From Abelmoschus esculentus (Eukaryota > Streptophyta > Magnoliopsida > Malvales > Malvaceae): DNA of 64,000 nt. The stretch lies in NCBI GenBank assembly GCA_035048815.1, contig JAUCBN010000023.1, positions 1,123,501 to 1,187,500 of the forward strand, written 5' to 3'. Of this stretch, positions 23,110 to 35,050 are shown piece after piece (position 1 is the stretch's first letter; each line of letters starts with the position of its first letter). The notes under the pieces were generated by a model, which was given only the letters and a program-made list of their open reading frames with translations, made no database searches and was not told the origin of the DNA. The translations under genes and the position numbers were made by a program.

Positions 23110-24463
23110 ATGGAAGACCGTGTGATCAATCTGGAAAGAGGTCAAAAACACTTAGAGGATCGTCTTGGAGATATTGAACAGAGTATCAGTGCACAGATTG
23201 CTCAGTCTCAAGAGTCCATTTTATCCAAGCTTACGACACTACTAGGCAAGAATCGTGGGAAAGAAAAAATGAGAAATGAAGAGACCTCTGAGCCAAATGA
23301 AGATACCTCTCATCATATGGTTCAATTTGTCGCACCAAATGATGCAAATCCTGCCAGAGTATCTGCTAACCAACCAGTTCAGTTTCTCGGGAGCCAGCCT
23401 ATAGATGTTGAAAGGCTTTGTGAGGAAGAGATCCCCGACCTGAATCTGATCGAGAAGATCAGACATGATGTTGAAGAGAAGTGGGAATTAAAGTTCCGCC
23501 TGATGGAAGAAAGGTTCAAGACCATTCAGACTCAAAAGGGGACAGGGAACGATGCTAGTGAGCTAAGTCTGGTACCCGATTTGATCCTACCCCCGAAATT
23601 CAAAACTCCAGAATTCAATAAGTATGATGGAACATCGTGCCCTTTCGCACACCTCAGAATGTACTGTCGAAAGATGACTGCTTTCATCAAAGATGAGAAG
23701 ATTTTGATACATTGCTTTCAGGATAGTCTGACCGGATCTGCAATCCGATGGTACGCTCGGCTTAGTCGCGAGAACATCAGGTCTTGGAAAGACTTATCCA
23801 AAGCTTTTTTTACAACAGTATAAACATGTAGCAGACATGGTACCCAACCGCATCATGCTAGAAGGTTTGGGGCAAAGGTCCAACGAGAGCCTGCGTCAAT
23901 ACGCTCAACGATGGAGGGAGGTGACCGCCCAAATTCAACCACATATCCCTGAAAATGAGATCACACCGATGTTCATTAATTCGCTAAAAGGAGTTTTGTA
24001 TGATCGTCTCATCAATCATACTACTCAGAATTTTGTCAATCTCATCAGAATCGGTGAATCTCTAGAGATAGCCCTCAAGAGTGGGAGGATCAACAATGAT
24101 GACAAGCCCCAAGGGTACGATAAAAAGAATGAAGGTGAAGTGAATGCTATTGGGACCTTCAATTACCCTACGACCGGGACAATGCAAAAAGGAGAAGAAA
24201 GCTCTAGAAAGGGGCAGGACAGAGCAACATTCACTCTCCTTCTAGTTTCATACAGCGAGCTCTATTCTCAACTATACGAGACAGGTCTGGTACGACCTTA
24301 TATCCTTACACCCCTCGAGCCTCCATTCCCTATATGGTACAACGCTGTTGCACATTATGAGTATCATGGAGATATTCCAGGCCATTCTATTGAAAATTGT
24401 CACTACTTCAAGAAGTTGGTGCAGAATTTGATCAGTACGGGGGTTTTAAAGTTTGAGGAATAG
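23110..24463 (+). pseudogene. Retrotransposon gag, frameshifted
   Basis: The first frame (23110-23823) has a coiled-coil-like start (RVINLERGQKHLEDRLGDIE) and then the capsid-type core (PEFNKYDGTSCPFAHLRMYC, RWYARLSRENIRSWKDLSKA). The frame breaks in a T-run near 23804-23811. The core continues in another frame to 24463 (RSNESLRQYAQRWREVTAQI and onward). The C-terminal segment has the EYHGDIPGHSIENC pattern of a zinc-knuckle-like motif, but tyrosine stands where the first cysteine is expected. It cannot make a full capsid protein as it stands. Member of the plant Retrotrans_gag family. Confidence 0.85.
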
Positions 24464-26585
24464 GGACCTGATCCAGGTTAGTAGTCTGAGGTTTAAAGAT
24501 TTGACCAAGATGGATTTTGGTGGTGGAAGGTTCTGACTCTCCAGTTTAAATATTTAATCATTTTGTGAAATGAAGTCCAATTTACTACTTTGAGCCCGGA
24601 AGGTAGTAGGGACAATTTGTAAGGGCATACATTTAAGAATTAAGTTTTTACCAATTAAACGGTTTTACATTCTTTAATTCTTTGAAAATTAATTTTTAGG
24701 AGTTGCCTTTGCTCTTCTATGTACACAAAATCAAACATTTTTGAACATATATGTACATATCATTACACATCAATTCTTGAATTTTAGATACGGTAACATC
24801 TTTGCTTCAATTTCAAAGACCGACTATAAAGTTTTGCATATTTAGAAGAGACTGAATGTCACAGGGATATTGCAAATGAGTGTCTCTACTAGTCTACTTG
24901 GGCCAACAGAATAACAATATGAGAGAATAGTAATGGGTACTTCCCATATTTAGGAAAACTCCTTCTCAGGCACTTGTTGTTCAAGATCCTTGAATCGGGA
25001 GTCGACCTTGAATCCTCTATCCCCTGAAGACCTTCTCAGGACTTCCTCAAATGAGATGACGAATGACATTCCTTAAAAGAGATAAGGTCAAACATATTAA
25101 GTGTAAAGATCAAGAAACCATTAAAAGAGACAGCTAAAAGCCATGACATGGTAAAAAAGAGAGAGAGAGAGAAAGGAGACAAAGACTGAAATGAAATGAA
25201 TCGAGATAAGAAAATTTTCTTTTAAAAAAGCACTCCAATGTTCAGATCCTGGTAATAGGCATATCCGAATAAGAGTGCGGTAATCCTGGGGCACTCCGCT
25301 GAAGCTTTAACTTGATGAGTGATAGTAATATTTTCAAATCATGACTATGCCGAGTAATTCGAGGTATTGTTGTTTGCTCCATCATTATCCTCGAAACAAA
25401 AGACTGTGATGAATTGATTTCCCCAGAAAAGGTAATGAAAACATTTATACATCGATCATGGATCTAAAATTGGTAAGATCATTCTGATCATTCAGGGACA
25501 TCCAAACTAAATGAGATTGTCTTTAAACCACACTTCCGCCCAAAGGTTAACCTTGCTTCAAGGAACGTCGAACTCCGAAGTGCCTGATCGACACCCAAAT
25601 GAGGGAAGGATTAGGCAGGTTGAGAAGGTGAGATAATGAGTGCCACATGAAAAAGGGTAGCCACTAGGGAAATGATTATTCCTTTTGAAAGCCTGATAAG
25701 TCTAGAAGAGACTACACATTTTCCTATATCCCCGTAATAGTCGAGGATCCTCTAAATATGCTCTTCATTAGAGTTGAGCTTTGCCAGATTGGGGCAAATA
25801 TGTCATTGCATTTTATATTCAGGAAGGCAAATATGTTTTAAATGCTTTTTGCAATAAACTTCCAAATTTCATACATTTTTAAAAATTTTATTGCATCAAA
25901 AATACATACAAATAAAATCATTTTTTAAGAAAAATGAGAGTCAGCCTCCATTGAGGTACCCCGACAAGTATAGAAAAGAAGTCAGGATACAAAGACGTCC
26001 GATCAACCATTATACTGATCCAGAAGAGAATATAAAGAATACAAGCGGGACATCATTGTCCATAAAATGACAAAATCAAAGCTCGAATCTGATGTGACCA
26101 GAGGTGTCATGATTACTGACAAAGTTTAGCTAATGAAGCTTACCTGGTAAACGAAATGAGGACTGGGGCACCAAATTTTTGAAATAGGGTTAACAGAAAC
26201 TTCATGCGTCAATGCATACCCACAGATTACACATGAGCATCTCGAACATACATCACGAACACATGCATAGTGAAAATGCTCATTCATCATCATTTTTTAT
26301 AAATTATCTTACAATAAAAGACAGATAATGGTCAAGAAGATGGCCGTAACAGAGATTTCGTGCACGTTTGCACCTTTCAGCAAAAAAGAAGAAAAAAAGA
26401 AAAAAAGAGATCAAGCCAGAGGGGTCAATATTTCAAATTTGCAGAACAAGACCGGTAGAACCGGGACATCATGAAAGAAGAAGAAAATGAAAAATATTCT
26501 CGAGACAAAACTTGGCAGACAGTGAATGTATATCCAAAATGAAAGAGGAACCAAGTATAAAGATCAAGACATTGAGGCAATCCAG
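24464..26585 (+). other. Noncoding internal region of the retrotransposon
   Basis: No frame above about 60 codons on either strand. No reverse transcriptase (YxDD), RNase H or integrase (HHCC/DDE) motif seen in translation by eye. It may hold packaging signals; nothing specific seen. Confidence 0.6.
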
Positions 26586-26830
26586 AAACCTCAGATGTTT
26601 TCAGAAAGAAGATTGACAGCTGCTTGGCGTGAGTCCTGATTCGAAGAAGATTGGTAGCCTTCCTAGCGTGAGTCCCGAAGAAAAAGATTTTTGGCAGCCT
26701 TTGTTGGCGTGAATCCCGAAAGATTGAAGATTGGCAGCCTATGAAGGCGTGAGTCCCGATTCAAAAAGAAGATTGAAAGACACTTGACGAGAGTCCCGAA
26801 AATGAAAGAAGATTGACAGATGAAGGTTTC
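26586..26830 (+). repeat. Degenerate tandem repeat in the retrotransposon 3' region
   Basis: About four to five units of roughly 50-60 bp built on GAAGATTGGCAGCCT...GGCGTGAGTCCCGA. Units differ in length and by several substitutions. Confidence 0.65.
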
Positions 26831-27480
26831 ATACAAAAGGAGAAACCGACAGCATCAAAGAAGAGGGGTTCTATATAGGAGGGACCTTATCTTCCTTTTT
26901 GTTTCTGAGTTCGAAGCTTCATATAGGAGAGACAAACAACTCGAGACTTCAGAGTGAAAGGTTTCATATAGGAGAAACCCTAACTCCGGATCTAGAAGTA
27001 AGAGTTCTATACAGGAGGGACCTTATTCTACAAGATTCGTTATAGCGCAAAAGGTTTCATATAGGAGAGGCAAACAACTCGAGACTTCAGAGTGAAAGGT
27101 TTCATATAGGAGAAACCCTAACTCCGGATCTAGAAGTAAGAGTTCTATACAGGAGGGACCTTATTCTACAAGATTCGTTATAGCGCAAAAGGTTTTATAT
27201 AGGAGAAACCGACAACGTAGAAAACCAGGAGTTTTATATAGGAGGAACCCCTATCTTCGTCGTAGTCTAAGTGAAAAGCTTCATACAGGAGGGGCATATA
27301 ACTCGAGGCTTCAGAGTGAAGGTTTTATACATAAGAAATCTTAGCTCGGGATCTAGAGATGAAAGTTCCATATAGGAAGAGCTTTTATTTTGCAAGATCT
27401 GCTCAAGGCGAATAGTCATATATAGGAGTGACCTGCAGCTTCAAAACCAGAAGGCAAGCAAGTTCGATACAGAATGAACT
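26830..27480 (+). repeat. Tandem repeats including a near-perfect 138-bp duplication
   Basis: The string CAAACAACTCGAGACTTCAG starts at 26933 and again at 27071, and about 138 bp between them are repeated almost exactly. The whole stretch is built on a smaller word, TATAGGAG(G/A)(G/A)ACC, which occurs many times. Typical of 3' noncoding tandem arrays in plant gypsy elements. Confidence 0.8.
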
Positions 27481-27612
27481 TACGAGCCTAAAGAGTCGGT
27501 CAAGGAAGGTGGAGAGTTTCAGAAAAACAAATAATTCCAAGACCACCGACTAAGAAGTCAGTAAAAAATGAGTGTTTTTTTTATCTTTGCTTAGTTCTCG
27601 TTTCACAAGAAC

Positions 27613-27629
27613 AAGCAAAGAGGGACAAC
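27613..27629 (+). other. Polypurine tract of the retrotransposon
   Basis: AAGCAAAGAGGGACAAC lies directly before the 3' LTR and is the likely primer for plus-strand DNA synthesis. Confidence 0.7.
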
Positions 27630-28761
27630 TGTAATCACTCATTTTTTATTAAATTTTAGCATTTGTAGTATTATTGTAGTAGTAATATTATTAATAAAAA
27701 TAGAAGAAAAAATAAAAAAAAATGAAAAGAGAAAGAAGAAGAAGAAAGAAAGAAAAGGAAGAATGATGTGGGATTGGAATCCCACATTGGTGGGAAACAT
27801 GACCTTCCCCTCTCCAAGTGCCTATAAAAGGAGGTGAAGGGGGGCCTTTTGAAGAGGTGGAACCAATTGGGTGAGGGTAGTACCTTATGATCCTAATTTG
27901 AGAGTTTAGCTCTCCCCAAATTTTGGGTGGTTCGATCGAGTCTTATTTTTAGGATTCGATCTAGTTAAAATTTTGAAGGGGTCGTGGTAGATCTTGGTGG
28001 GGAGTTTATTGGGGTTAGCTATTTGAATTTTTAGGTATAATTTCTATCTTTGTATTTTTAATATTTTTAATGAAATATGATTGTTTATTATTAGATTTTA
28101 ATTTATGTTTTAGATTAATATTTATAGTTGTTTTAATTTATGTTGTAGATTAATATTAATTTATGTTTATGTTTTAGATTAATATTTATGTATGTTTTAA
28201 TTTATGTTTTTAAATTAATCTTTTATTTGTTAGATTAATATTTATATTTTTATGTATTTTCATGTAATATTTTTAATTTATTTGTCATATTTAAGATTGC
28301 ATGTTTATCTTAATTAATTAATGCGGGCCCCTAAATTCGGTCGTAAGCGAGGCCAACTCCAGTGTAGTGGTGGTGGTTTGGACGCTTACCTTCGGGTTTA
28401 GGTGCTTTAAAATAAATGTGCACATTTAATTAAAAATTAATTCGATCGTCAAATTAGCCCGGAAAATTTAATATTAATGAAGCGGTAATTAAATAAAGTA
28501 CCAATTTTTGGGCGGTGTGGGGTGCTAATCCTTCCCCATCCGTAACCGACTCCCGAACCCCAATTTTTAAATCTCTGGTTTTATGATGTCCGGTCTACCT
28601 AAACGGCCGGTGGCGACTCCAATTTTTCTAAAATCATATTTTAGCCGAAAACCCCACGTGGAAGACATTAATTTCAAAATGACACATCGAAAAATATTTT
28701 TCAACTCAGAAAATGAATTTTTCAGCGAACCACTTATTCGTGGATTTTTTAGATCGCTACA
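27630..28761 (+). repeat. 3' LTR (1,132 bp)
   Basis: Near-identical copy of 20197-21329; starts TGTAATC and ends CTACA, followed by the target duplication AGCCC. Confidence 0.95.
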
Positions 28762-28766
28762 AGCCC

Positions 28767-31200
28767 TTTCTCAAGTTGCATAAAGCTACAACCAACAGTT
28801 CCTTACGGCAAAACTTTAAGGTACCCTCTGGTTACGTACCGGTATCGAATTTGCTCAAATAATAAAGGAAAAAGCGACGATGAAAATGTTAGACTCTTGT
28901 TTAAGTAGATTCGAAAGAGTTAAGGTTATACATGGATCTAAGTTGCTTTTAATTTATTATAGGTTGTTAAGACACTAATGCAAATTAACTGTAGGATAGA
29001 AATTGGGTTAGTTTGATGTCCCTTTCTTGGTCTTTTATGTATTAGAAATCTGGTCCCCCATTGTCATGCAAGAAAGGTGGTTCCATTTCCATAGTTAGGG
29101 TCATAGCCCTATATATGTATGATCTGTATCAAAAGCTGCCAAATGGTAGGACACCTTTGCATATAAAACGCCCTAAACTCCCACCCAAATATTGAGTCAA
29201 TGCAGGGCACAATCTGCTTCCCAAACCCCAAGAATCCTTCCATGTCTGCCCAAACCAAGCAAACCCTTTCCCCTATGTCTAAACCCCAACACCCACACAT
29301 ACTGAAAGGAAAGAAAGAAAACCCTAAACCCTTTGGTTTCACACAAGTGGCCAAGGCCCTAAACCAGCTTCCACCTGTGCCAAATCTCACAATTTTGTAG
29401 CCGCCTATATCCCAACACCCAAGGTGGCTGTTGCCTGTTGATGGACCACCCTCACCATTGTCCCTTTTAGAAGATTCTTTCTTCTTTATATATGAAAAAC
29501 TATAAAACTTCATCACACCATACATATGCATGCCTAGGATCTAGAGTACTAGATCAAGGCTTACAAAAGATTAAGCAGTTTTACTTACGTGGCAGGTGAT
29601 GATTGGTTCAGCTTGCATGCAATATTTGTTTGTGTGAAAGGGATGGGGATGCATGGGATGATTGTCAAGATCTTCAACCAGAATCATATCTGAAAATTAC
29701 ATCTTTGGTTAGTCACGCGGTTCTTATTCTTCTTTTGTTTTCTCCACTCGTTTGAAGCTTTTGTAACACATGAATTTGGTGCCATGAAAATGGTTTTATG
29801 GTAAGAAGGCTTAGTGTGTGTATAGTAACCAAAAATCCCCACCAGAAGAATCAATCCCCAAAATTAAGTATACAATATTAGTCGATCTGTATTGAAAATA
29901 TCTCATACATTGACAAATACTTAAATTTTAGCGTTTAAGATTTTAAATCAAGATTTAAGAATAGAAATTGGAGATTTGGTTAGAGTTTAATATATATGGG
30001 TTATAATTAAATTTTAGGATAATATATTAATATTTAGTTTTTAATTTATAAATCTAAAATTTTAATCATAAATTATAAATTTTAGATTCGGTTGGTCCAA
30101 GTGGTAAGCAACTTGGTTCCGCCTAAACAAGTTTTATGTTTGCGACGTATACCCAGAAAATCCCTACGAAAAAGTTCATCCATTAAAACTAAGTGTGCGA
30201 CGCGTTTGAGTTTGAAGTAGTAAGGGCTAGACTCCAAAAACCATAAAACAATAAAAAAAATTATAAATATATAAATCTAAACTTCATAAATTTCTAGATA
30301 ACAAAAACAAAAACAGATTATAATCTTGACTGACACTCCCAACTACTTAAAGCAGAGTTGTAACGTTCTTTGCATCCGACACGTGTCTCTAGGGACTATT
30401 CTATTTTAACTACAACTTCACCCTCTCTTTGGCGCGTGTGTTACGTGTAATTTTAGGTGCAATAGTTTTAAATACCTAATGAAATTTTAGATTTAAAATT
30501 AAAATTTAAAATTTATAGATTAAATTTTAAAATTTTAATAATATTATTTTAAAAATTTAATTATAACCTTAAATTCTGAATTTTAATAATAAATTTTAAA
30601 TTTTAATATAAATTTTAAATTTTAAATTTTTATATTAAAAACCTTAAATTATAAACCTTAAATTAAAATTTTAAACTAAAATAAAGGTACTTGTACAAAT
30701 AAAAAATCTATACTTACTTGTGTATTAGATAATATTCCGTTTAATATATATTATAAAAATTTTAAAAAAATATATTTTTTTAAATAACTGAATGAAGATA
30801 ATTGAATAATTAAAAATATCAGTAAGAAATATGTAAATTATTATATGAAATAAATAAAAAAATAATTAATTTTTACGTAATATAAGTGGATGTTAACCCA
30901 AATATATATTAGAGATAAAAATTTATATAGCCTAAGTTTTTATTAGTTTTCGTAAAACTTTAGTTTTAACCGTGCATTAAATCAATATCTAAAAGTTAAC
31001 GAGTTGGTCCAATAAATAAATATAGTTTAAGAAGATTTTGAATTTAAGATATTTTAAATTTAAATTTAAAAATATATTTATCAAAATTAAATATATACGA
31101 TCGAGTTAACTTAATTTAATCGAGACGAAACCTTAATAATTAAAAGTAAAAAAAAAAAAAAAACTTATGTCTAAAATAAAATCCAAATCTTTCACAACCC
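28767..31200. other. Intergenic DNA before the SPEAR gene
   Basis: 28767-29850 is of ordinary composition with no recognisable gene; opposite frames at 29109-29531 and 29200-29400 have no domain and I reject them. It could carry a noncoding RNA, but I saw no known plant microRNA. 30450-31180 is extreme AT low-complexity (AAATTTTAAA words), with an A-run at 31149-31163. Confidence 0.45.
30085..30255 (+). mobile_element. Possible SINE-like repeat
   Basis: GGTTGGTCCAAGTGGTAAGC resembles a tRNA A-box region. It is followed by GC-richer DNA (GCGACGTATACCCAGAAAAT, GTGTGCGACGCGTTTGAG) and an A-rich end at about 30236-30260. A B-box is not convincing. Not the same family as the copy at 13190. Confidence 0.35.
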
Positions 31201-31202
31201 TC

Positions 31203-31210
31203 TATAAAAA
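31203..31210 (+). promoter_or_regulatory. TATA box of the SPEAR gene
   Basis: TATAAAAA about 100 bp upstream of the ATG at 31307, after a long AT-rich stretch. Confidence 0.6.
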
Positions 31211-31306
31211 GACATTCTTTTGATAATCAAGCAAAAACCAAACAGAGACACAGAAAACTTCTTTCTTTTTTATTTAAGCCAAAATCCATCAAACCCTATT
31301 GTTTTA

Positions 31307-32552
31307 ATGGCCACTTCACTTACACTCTCGACTCCAAACACTGATCATCCAACAACAAAACCTATGGAAGATGAAGCTAAACCAGTTATGGTGTTTGTGA
31401 AGAGCAACAAAGGGAGGAAACTTAATGGGAAAGCCTCAAACACAAAGAAACAGCCACAAAGAGGCATGGGAGTTGCTCAACTTGAACATTTAAGGAAGAT
31501 GAGTGAAATGAGAACCACAACGACAATGACTCAGTTCCCTAGTGAAACTGTAGGAGAAAGAGATGGGAATGTTTCTGTGCTTCATGGTGTTGTTCGCTAT
31601 GGTGTTCCCATGGTGATTAATGGTGGAAGTGAAAAAGGTGGCTTGATGATGCAAAGGGTTGTTGAAAATGGAGGATTTAGTGGGGTTAATGGTCAGGTTT
31701 TGGTGGGAAATCCTGGTAATTTGCAGCTCGGTTGTGGTGTTGTGGAGGCTTGCAAAGAGCTGTCTTCAATGACAAAGTTTCAGCATTGTATGCCTGATAG
31801 TTGTGATGCTTGCTTTAAGGTCTAGCTTTTTCTTAATCTGTAAAGTTTTTTGAGCTTTGGGTTTTGTTTTGTTTATAGTCTTGTGTTTCCGAGTTTTCTT
31901 TTTCCTGTTTGATTCCTGAGAAAATATGGGGAAGGGTTTTTGAGTTATGTTTGATTTGCTAGAAAAATATTTAAAAAAACTTATTTAACTGATCATTTTT
32001 TATTCATGTTGCAGAAGAAGCGTTACAATGGAGAAACTGGGAAGTTCAATGGAGGGATATTCAACCAATTTGGACAAATTTTCCCCAGAAACGAAGCTGA
32101 TTTTCATGGATGGAACCTTAAAAACAATCAAAATTACACCAATGAAGAGATGAATGGATTCAAAGCTAGAGCTTCAAGGAGTAGTTATGCCTATGCAGCA
32201 GCAGCAGCAACAGAAGGCCAAATGAACAACATCAATGAGGTAAAATGATACTGTGTTTTCAATCAAACCAACCACATGTCTTCTCCAATAACTTTTTTGA
32301 TGCAATTTCTTCTTTTCTGGGATTTTTATTGGGAGTCAGACTGTGGATGTGTTGGCTATTCACAAGAAGGGAAACTCATTTGGCACCGGAAGTTATACGA
32401 TGGAGTATGAATTTTTCCCAGGAAAAAATGGCAGAAACACAGCTTCCAAGGAATGGGAATCCCCTCAAGAAGGTTCTTTGTTTCAGGGAGGTGAAGCTTC
32501 CCATGCTAATGTTTCAGGTTGTGTTGATTTGTCCCTCAAGCTGTCTTATTAG
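31307..32552 (+). CDS. SPEAR-family transcriptional repressor (SPOROCYTELESS/NOZZLE- or TIE-like)
   Basis: Three exons: 31307-31819, 32015-32239, 32340-32552; 316 residues. The N-terminal SPL-type motif QRGMGVAQLEHLR (about residues 48-60) is the signature of this plant family; it resembles a DNA- or TCP-binding segment. The C-terminus ends VDLSLKLSY, an EAR (LxLxL) repression motif that recruits TOPLESS co-repressors. Arabidopsis relatives bind TCP factors and repress them, controlling leaf shape, ovules and sporocyte formation. The conserved KKRYNGETGKFNGGIFNQFG and FGTGSYTMEYEFFPGKNG segments flank a poly-alanine stretch. An upstream in-frame ATG at 31220 exists, but the one at 31307 fits the leader and the TATA position. 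Acts in the nucleus as an adaptor. Confidence 0.9.
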
Positions 32553-35050
32553 AAACATATATATACATGGAAATTATCTGTTTTTTGGCTTTTGTTTAGG
32601 TTTTACTGTTACATGATCTGGTGCTGTATGTGTAATTAATGCCCTTTGAACAAAAAAAAAATCCAAATACATCTTTAAACACTTGATTATATCTGATATA
32701 CCAAATTACAGCAATTGATCTTTCTGCTTTCTGCAATCCATTTTGTCAACTTCAAAAGATTTGTACATATGTCCCAAGCTTTAAAAGCTTGGCCTGGAAA
32801 CTATATGTAGAAGAAACTGACTAAAAAGATGGCTCCCATTGCCATATATAGAAGAAGATGTGCATAAATTGTAGAGACTGGTATTGTGTTGTTGCATGTA
32901 GAGTCTGAAGTTCAATAGTTTCATTTGGCATAAGTAAAACCCTGGCTGCAAGCAAAATGATGAGTTGTGAGAAGTTTGCATTCGATCATCGTCCTCCCAA
33001 CAATGTCGTCTCTAAGATTCGATCCTAGAATCGGTTTTTGATATTATATATATATATACACACACTAGTGAAGATTAGGAAAAAGAAGTTCATGAATCTA
33101 GGTATATATAGAACAAAAATTCTCTACCCTTTTTGGGTACACTATGTATGCACCAACACTAAACAACTAAATCCTACGCTCTAACTCGGCCTAAACCCTA
33201 CGTTCTAAACACTAAACGGTAAACATAAGAAAATTAAAAATGGACATAAGATTTCTATTCATGTGTATATATAGGATGTAAAGAATGGGCTGAAACCCCT
33301 AGCAACTGTTTCTGTCTCTCTTTAAGTATTTTACTTTTACTTTTGTGTTCAAAGTGGTGAGACACAAGGATGGTATGTCTAGCTTTCTGTTAATGGGAGT
33401 GAGGTAATTAAGTAAACCCTTTTATGGGTTGCTTTTGAAAAACGTGTAAGCAAAGCATATAGATAGACTCTCACTGTTTCCAGGAAAATTGAAGCAGAAA
33501 GCACAGAGACATATATATGAGAGTACTAACGACTCTGGTGGAGATGATCAGAAACTGGCTGCTGCTGTTGCTAGCTACTACTGGAACTGATGAGTACAGG
33601 TCGGAAGTTTCAGTATGAACTTGGAACACACAAATAGGAGTAATCTTTAACTTAACAAAACCATATTAGAAACTTAACCGAGGTACATTTTAGTATTGCT
33701 TTTGAAAAAATATGGTAAAAATAATATTGAAGTGTTTTTTTTTGTTTGAGAGCTGTCAAATTTTATTGGTTGTTGGGTGATTTTTTTTTTAATCTCTGAC
33801 CCAACCTAAAATAATAAAATATATTTAGTTTTAAAATTTTAACAAAAAATCTGTTTAAACATAATTTGTCCAAAAAATAATAAAAATATACTTAATTGCT
33901 TAAGAAGGTTTTGAACCTTAAAAAATATAAAACCCATGAGCTTTTTTTTAATCCAATAAAGCCTCTTAAATCAAAAAATTGAATCAAGGTCGGATTGGTG
34001 GGATGAACTGGGGCATGAAAAATCCAACGTGATGCCACATCAGCATCTTCCGGATGACGTCAGCAACGACAAATAACTTATCCACACATCAAATAGCTTA
34101 TCAAGCGCCTCAAGAGTCAAGATAGCTTATTATCTAAATTTTAAATTAGAATATTATTTTTTAAGATTTAATTTGAATTTGTTTATGATTTATCTTTTAT
34201 TTATTTTTATTTAATCAATTATTTTTGAATTATTTACTCTTGTTCATTATTTTATTTTACTTTAAATTTATAAATCTTCTTTATCTTCTTCCTTTTTTCT
34301 TTCTTTTTAAAGTTTTCTTTTCTTTTATTTAAAATACGTTTAAGTATGATTTCTTCCATAATCATACTTAGCAAGCAGTGTAAAATTACTCTAACTTGTA
34401 CTTAAAAATTTGACCCCCACTTGCATCGTTAAGCTTTGAACCAATTCTCAACTCTGTCATATCTCACAAGTTGGAGATATCATTTTCATGCACCTAGAAG
34501 AGCAGCTCATTGCTGCATTAATGGCTTTTGAAAAGTAAACAACTATTTTATCTAACTTTTGAAAGGGTTTTAAATCAAATAAATGCTTGTCCTATTGGAA
34601 AATAGAGGTTCATGACATTAAAGTTGCTGTTAAGGTTGAAAGAGAAACTAGTATTCGATCAATTCAATTGAAAATTGAAAATTTACAGTTTATTGGTAAG
34701 GCTTTGACATGGTTTTTCCTCCTTCTTGTGAGCATATTTTGCATCAGCAGGCAGCAGCATCCAAAAATGTTCATTAAATGCATGGAAAAGTAGATAAAGT
34801 CAATGTCGATTCCATGTGGGAGTCTGTACGATAAATATTGATGATAATGTACATGTGCATTGATGTTGTAACTAATGCCTTCTTGTTCAGCTCTTTCGAG
34901 TTGGTATTTTTCACAGTGGACATAAATTCCTGTATAGTTTCCATTGTTGAACTTTTCAACCCACATTTGTCATCAAGGTCTGATTCAAGCTTTAAAGTTC
35001 GTGATCTGTTCGGCTAGTTCGGGTTGATATATGCAGCTTCTGCTTGAATT
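32553..35050. other. Intergenic DNA
   Basis: No gene seen. An (AT)n/(AC)n microsatellite lies at about 33044-33064. GATGACGTCAGC (34054-34065) contains the palindrome TGACGTCA, a bZIP-type site, about 1 kb upstream of the first receptor kinase; functional meaning unknown. Small frames at 34587-34966 look accidental. Confidence 0.4.

Larger units (their letters stand above)
20192..28766 (+). mobile_element. Complete non-autonomous LTR retrotransposon (Ty3/gypsy-type), with target duplications
   Basis: Two LTRs (20197-21329 and 27630-28761) begin TGTAATC and end CTACA. They are flanked by the 5-bp duplication AGCCC at 20192-20196 and 28762-28766. A primer-binding-like site (TGGCGACTCCGTTGGGG) follows the left LTR. 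A purine-rich tract precedes the right LTR. Inside are a broken gag and about 3 kb of noncoding DNA with tandem repeats; no protease, reverse transcriptase, RNase H or integrase frame is present. It would have needed proteins from an intact relative. The gag type and the PBS style resemble Tat-like gypsy elements (inference). Confidence 0.95.

Noticed and set aside
29109..29531. Opposed frames of 140 and 66 codons, and possible microRNA precursor
   Set aside because: No protein family; checked by eye for known plant microRNA words (156-172, 319, 390-399, 408, 482, 828) and found none.
34587..34966. Small overlapping frames on both strands upstream of kinase 1
   Set aside because: Short, no domain, no consistent splice partners to the kinase gene.
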